From Marinobacter confluentis (GTDB lineage: Bacteria > Pseudomonadota > Gammaproteobacteria > Pseudomonadales > Oleiphilaceae), in NCBI RefSeq assembly GCF_004785685.1, contig NZ_SRPF01000001.1:248001-312000 (forward strand): a stretch of DNA of 64,000 bases, read 5' to 3'. The notes below the pieces were generated by a model that did no database searches, had not been told where the DNA came from, and was given only the letters and a program-made list of their open reading frames with translations. Positions within the stretch are counted from its first letter, which is position 1, and every line of letters starts with the position of its first letter. Of the stretch, positions 61,326 through 64,000 are shown in pieces. Made by a program: the position numbers and the translations under genes.

Positions 61326-61998
61326 CCTCTCGGCGATGAAAGCGGTGATGTTGAGGGATATCAAAACGTCCCTGCGTCAGCCCCAGGATCTGTTGAACCC
61401 GCTACTGTTCTTTATTCTGGTGGTCATGCTGTTTCCTCTGGGGGTCAGCCCGGAAGTGGAGTTCCTGCAGCCTGCCGGTGGGGGTATCCTTTGGGTGGCG
61501 GCGCTGCTGTCGGTGTTGCTGTCGCTGGACCATCTGTTCCGGCACGACTTTGATGACGGCACCCTGGAACAGTTGATGCTCCAGCCTCAGCCACTGTTTC
61601 TGCTGGTGCTGGCAAAATCCATCGCCCACTGGCTGCTGACCGGGCTGCCGCTGGTCGTGCTGACGCCATTGCTCGCGGTTATGGTGCATCTTGAGGGGAA
61701 CTCCATTGGCGTTCTCTGTCTAACGCTGCTGATCGGCACCCCGGTACTGAGTCTGATCGGCGCGATTGGTGCGGCCCTGACCCTGGGTTTGCGATCGGCA
61801 GGGGTGCTCTTGTCCCTGATGATCATTCCGCTGTACATTCCGGTCCTGATTTTTGGTACCGGCACGGTGATGGCCGCGGCAGAAGGTGCTGCGGTTGCGG
61901 GGCAGCTGGCGCTGATGGGCGCGTTTCTGGCGCTGGCGCTGACCCTGGCGCCTTTTGCAGCAGCAGCGGCATTAAGAATCAGTCTGTCGAACGGCTGA
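61315..61998 (+). CDS. ccmB: Heme exporter membrane subunit CcmB
   Basis: 227 residues from the ATG at 61315, with AGGAGG six bases upstream. Six membrane segments; the block LNPLLFFILVVMLFPLGVSPE and DFDDGTLEQLMLQPQPLFLLVLAKSIAHWL are family traits. Subunit of the CcmAB complex in the inner membrane. Confidence 0.95.
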   Translation: MGSDLSAMKAVMLRDIKTSLRQPQDLLNPLLFFILVVMLFPLGVSPEVEFLQPAGGGILWVAALLSVLLSLDHLFRHDFDDGTLEQLMLQPQPLFLLVLAKSIAHWLLTGLPLVVLTPLLAVMVHLEGNSIGVLCLTLLIGTPVLSLIGAIGAALTLGLRSAGVLLSLMIIPLYIPVLIFGTGTVMAAAEGAAVAGQLALMGAFLALALTLAPFAAAAALRISLSNG

Positions 61999-62030
61999 CC
62001 GGACAAGGCAAAGAGGAAGGTAAAGACCGA

Positions 62031-62777
62031 ATGTGGCAAATTTTTCACAAACTGGGATCGCCTAAATGGTTCTACGGCATTGCGTCCCGGTTGATGCCAT
62101 GGTTGCTGTGGGTCGGGGTTGCGCTGTTCATCGCAGGGGTCATCTGGGGCCTGGCGTTCGCGCCACCGGAACGCCTTCAGGGCAACAGTTACCGGATCAT
62201 CTATATCCATGTTCCGGCTGCGTTTCTGGCCCAGTCTGTCTATGTCATGATGGCGGTCGCCGCAGTGGTGACCCTCGTGTGGCGCATGAAGCTGGCGGAT
62301 GTCTTCGTCAAATCGGTTGCGCCGATAGGCGCACTGCTGACTTTTCTGGCACTGTTTACCGGCGCGGTCTGGGGCAAGCCCACCTGGGGTACCTGGTGGG
62401 TCTGGGACGCGCGGCTGACCTCCATGCTGATACTGATGTTGCTGTACGCCGGCGCGATTGCACTGGGCCGGGCCATACAGGATGAAAAATCATCGGCCCG
62501 GGCGGTTGCCGTACTGGTGCTGGTGGGAGTAGTGAACATTCCCATCATTCAGTATTCGGTTGAGTGGTGGAATACGCTGCATCAGCCATCCACCTTCAAA
62601 CTCACCGAGAAGCCGAAAATGGCCTCGGAGATGTGGGTGCCGCTACTGATGGCGATTCTTGGCCTGTACATGCTGTTCGGTTGGCTGGCCTGCCTGAGAA
62701 TGCAGACCGAGGTGCTGGTTCGTGAAGGTCGAACACGCTGGGTGAAAGAACTGATACAGCAGGGAGGTACTCGCTAA
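62031..62777 (+). CDS. ccmC: Heme handling protein CcmC
   Basis: 248 residues, six membrane segments, with the heme-binding WWD-type loop GKPTWGTWWVWDARLTSMLIL (about 120-140). CcmC attaches heme to CcmE. AGAGGAAGG lies before the ATG; stop and ccmD start overlap by one base. Confidence 0.96.
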   Translation: MWQIFHKLGSPKWFYGIASRLMPWLLWVGVALFIAGVIWGLAFAPPERLQGNSYRIIYIHVPAAFLAQSVYVMMAVAAVVTLVWRMKLADVFVKSVAPIGALLTFLALFTGAVWGKPTWGTWWVWDARLTSMLILMLLYAGAIALGRAIQDEKSSARAVAVLVLVGVVNIPIIQYSVEWWNTLHQPSTFKLTEKPKMASEMWVPLLMAILGLYMLFGWLACLRMQTEVLVREGRTRWVKELIQQGGTR

Positions 62778-63004
62778 TGGCATTCGATTCCCTGGAAGCC
62801 TTTATTACCATGGGTGGTCACGGACCCTACGTCTGGTCCTGCTATTTCGTCTTTTTTGCGCTGTCGCTCGTACTGATTCAGTGGTCGCGGGTTCATCGCC
62901 GTTTTGTGCTGCGAACCCTGGCGCGAGGCTATGCCGAGCCAGACACCGCGGGTACCAGCAGGGCCAGCGCCGATTTCGCGCGGGTGGACACTTCAGATCA
63001 CTGA
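62777..63004 (+). CDS. ccmD: Heme exporter protein CcmD
   Basis: A 75-residue protein with one membrane segment (about 15-37, YVWSCYFVFFALSLVLIQWS) starting with FITMGGHGPYVW, the usual CcmD beginning. It is needed to release holo-CcmE from CcmABC. Confidence 0.9.
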   Translation: MAFDSLEAFITMGGHGPYVWSCYFVFFALSLVLIQWSRVHRRFVLRTLARGYAEPDTAGTSRASADFARVDTSDH

Positions 63005-63036
63005 GCTATCGATTCAATCATTGACGGGTAGGCAAA

Positions 63037-63513
63037 ATGCATCCGATTCGTAAAAAACGGCTGACCATTGTTCTGTTTCTGGTGGTTGGCGTGTCAGTGG
63101 CAGTGGCGCTGACGACCTACGCCCTACGACAGAACATCAACCTGTTCTATGACCCCAGCCAGATTGCCGCCGGCGAAGCGCCTGTGGATGTCCGTATCCG
63201 CGCCGGTGGCATGGTCGAGGAAGATTCAGTGATCAGGGACCCGGAAAGCCTGATGGTTGAATTCAAGGTAACCGACTTTTCCTCCTCCGTGCTGGTGGAA
63301 TACACCGGCATACTTCCGGACCTGTTTGCGGAAGGTCAGGGCGTGGTTGCCATGGGGCGCCTGAATGGCCAGGGCCGGTTCGTCGCCGATCAGGTGCTTG
63401 CAAAACACGATGAAAACTACATGCCGCCGGAAGTGAATGAAGCTCTCGAGAAAGCGGCCAACAAGCGCGCCAGCGAGAGCGGCGGACAGCTTGAGACATC
63501 GGCAGGCTACTGA
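63037..63513 (+). CDS. ccmE: Cytochrome c heme chaperone CcmE
   Basis: 158 residues: one anchor (about 7-27) and a periplasmic beta barrel ending in the heme-binding [13 protein letters not shown], whose His binds heme covalently. The tail after it is polar and flexible. It carries heme to CcmF. Confidence 0.96.
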   Translation: MHPIRKKRLTIVLFLVVGVSVAVALTTYALRQNINLFYDPSQIAAGEAPVDVRIRAGGMVEEDSVIRDPESLMVEFKVTDFSSSVLVEYTGILPDLFAEGQGVVAMGRLNGQGRFVADQVLAKHDENYMPPEVNEALEKAANKRASESGGQLETSAGY

Positions 63514-63546
63514 GCCGGCTGACACACAGACTTCTGGAGTAAATCG

Positions 63547-64000
63547 ATGTATCCCGAACTCGGACAGATGACGCTGATACTGGCGCTGTTGCTCGCGGTA
63601 CTGCTGTCGGTGGTGCCGCTCTATGGCTCGGTCACCGGCAGGGAGCAACTGCAGGCGTTCGCCAGGCCCTTGACCGCCGGGCTGTTTGTGTTTGTGGCCC
63701 TGGCATTCGCGCTGCTTACCCACGCCTTCCTGACCGATGATTTTTCGGTGGCCTATGTGGCCAATAACAGCAACAGCCTGCTGCCCTGGTATTACAAGTT
63801 CAGCGCTGTCTGGGGCGGCCACGAAGGGTCGCTGGTGCTGTGGATTCTGATGCTGGCAGGCTGGGCGCTGGCGGTGGCGATCTTCAGCCGCCGGCTGCCA
63901 TCAGTCATGGTGGCGCAGGTGCTGTCTGTGATGGGCATGGTGACGGTCGGTTTTCTGCTGTTCACTGTGCTGACGTCCAATCCTTTTGACCGGATTCTGC
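63547..64000 (+). CDS. ccmF: Cytochrome c heme lyase CcmF, 5' part
   Basis: The right edge cuts this gene; 151 codons from ATG 63547 are open. The start MYPELGQMTLILALLLAVLLSV, several membrane helices and WGGHEGSLVLWILMLAGW, the CcmF N-terminal WGGHEGSL signature, identify it. It transfers heme from CcmE to apocytochrome c. The gene is expected to continue for another 500 codons. Confidence 0.94.
   Translation, partial: MYPELGQMTLILALLLAVLLSVVPLYGSVTGREQLQAFARPLTAGLFVFVALAFALLTHAFLTDDFSVAYVANNSNSLLPWYYKFSAVWGGHEGSLVLWILMLAGWALAVAIFSRRLPSVMVAQVLSVMGMVTVGFLLFTVLTSNPFDRIL

Overview
The window is a contiguous, gene-dense stretch of a GC-rich gammaproteobacterial chromosome. Gene content and order point to a polarly flagellated marine member of the Marinobacter/Pseudomonas side of the class: FleQ-FleSR control, FlhF-FleN polar placement, a MotCD-type second stator, ParC/ParP array positioning and a ccm operon next door. 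This assignment rests on gene order and protein motifs; no search was run. No tRNA, rRNA, insertion sequence, CRISPR array or prophage was seen. No gene-free gap exceeds about 220 bases.

Region 1 (1-16.3 kb) is accessory and envelope functions. A + strand operon holds an aldehyde dehydrogenase (cut by the left edge), an M19 dipeptidase-like protein, a divergent BCCT transporter, an unrecognised 581-residue protein, a DUF3726 protein and a RidA protein; it looks like uptake and breakdown of an amine or betaine-like compound whose identity the sequence does not give. A - strand group follows (small membrane protein, amidase, and a voltage-sensor-like protein without a pore), then tamA-tamB on + (envelope lipid transport/assembly) and a - strand pair of amidoligase and class I glutamine-amidotransferase-like hydrolase.

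Region 2 (16.2-20.1 kb) holds lexA-sulA with a clear SOS operator, two small conserved proteins on the - strand, a DUF1329 exported protein and a FliT-like chaperone.

Region 3 (20.1-50.0 kb) is the flagellar regulon: fleQ, fleS-fleR, fliEFGHIJ, a phospho-switch module (STAS protein, response-regulator phosphatase/kinase, Hpt protein, resembling HsbA-HsbR-HptB), fliK, fliLMNOPQR, flhB, then flhA-flhF-fleN-fliA. Five GG-N10-GC (sigma-54) promoters sit in front of fleS, fliE, fliK, fliL and flhA, matching control by FleQ/FleR. Two insertions split the series: ydbH-ynbE-ydbL (a second AsmA-type envelope bridge) and the convergent uracil pair upp-uraA. A perfect 26-bp inverted-repeat element lies between fliR and flhB.

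Region 4 (50.0-58.8 kb) is chemotaxis: cheY, cheZ, cheA, cheB, motC, motD, parC, parP, cheW and a DUF2802 protein. CheA has a repeated acidic linker motif in place of a recognisable P2 domain, and ParP contains an expanded Glu-Pro hexanucleotide repeat.

Region 5 (58.8-64.0 kb) has a - strand pair made of a FlhB C-terminal-domain-only protein and a second FliK-like protein, then the divergent cytochrome c maturation operon ccmABCDE and the start of ccmF, cut by the right edge.

For novelty, the best candidates are the pore-less voltage-sensor protein with an unknown cytoplasmic domain (7.7-8.7 kb), the 581-residue protein in the first operon, the composite palindromic element at 39.05-39.16 kb, the fourfold stop-codon repeat at the end of fliL, the CheA linker motifs and the FlhB2/FliK2 pair.
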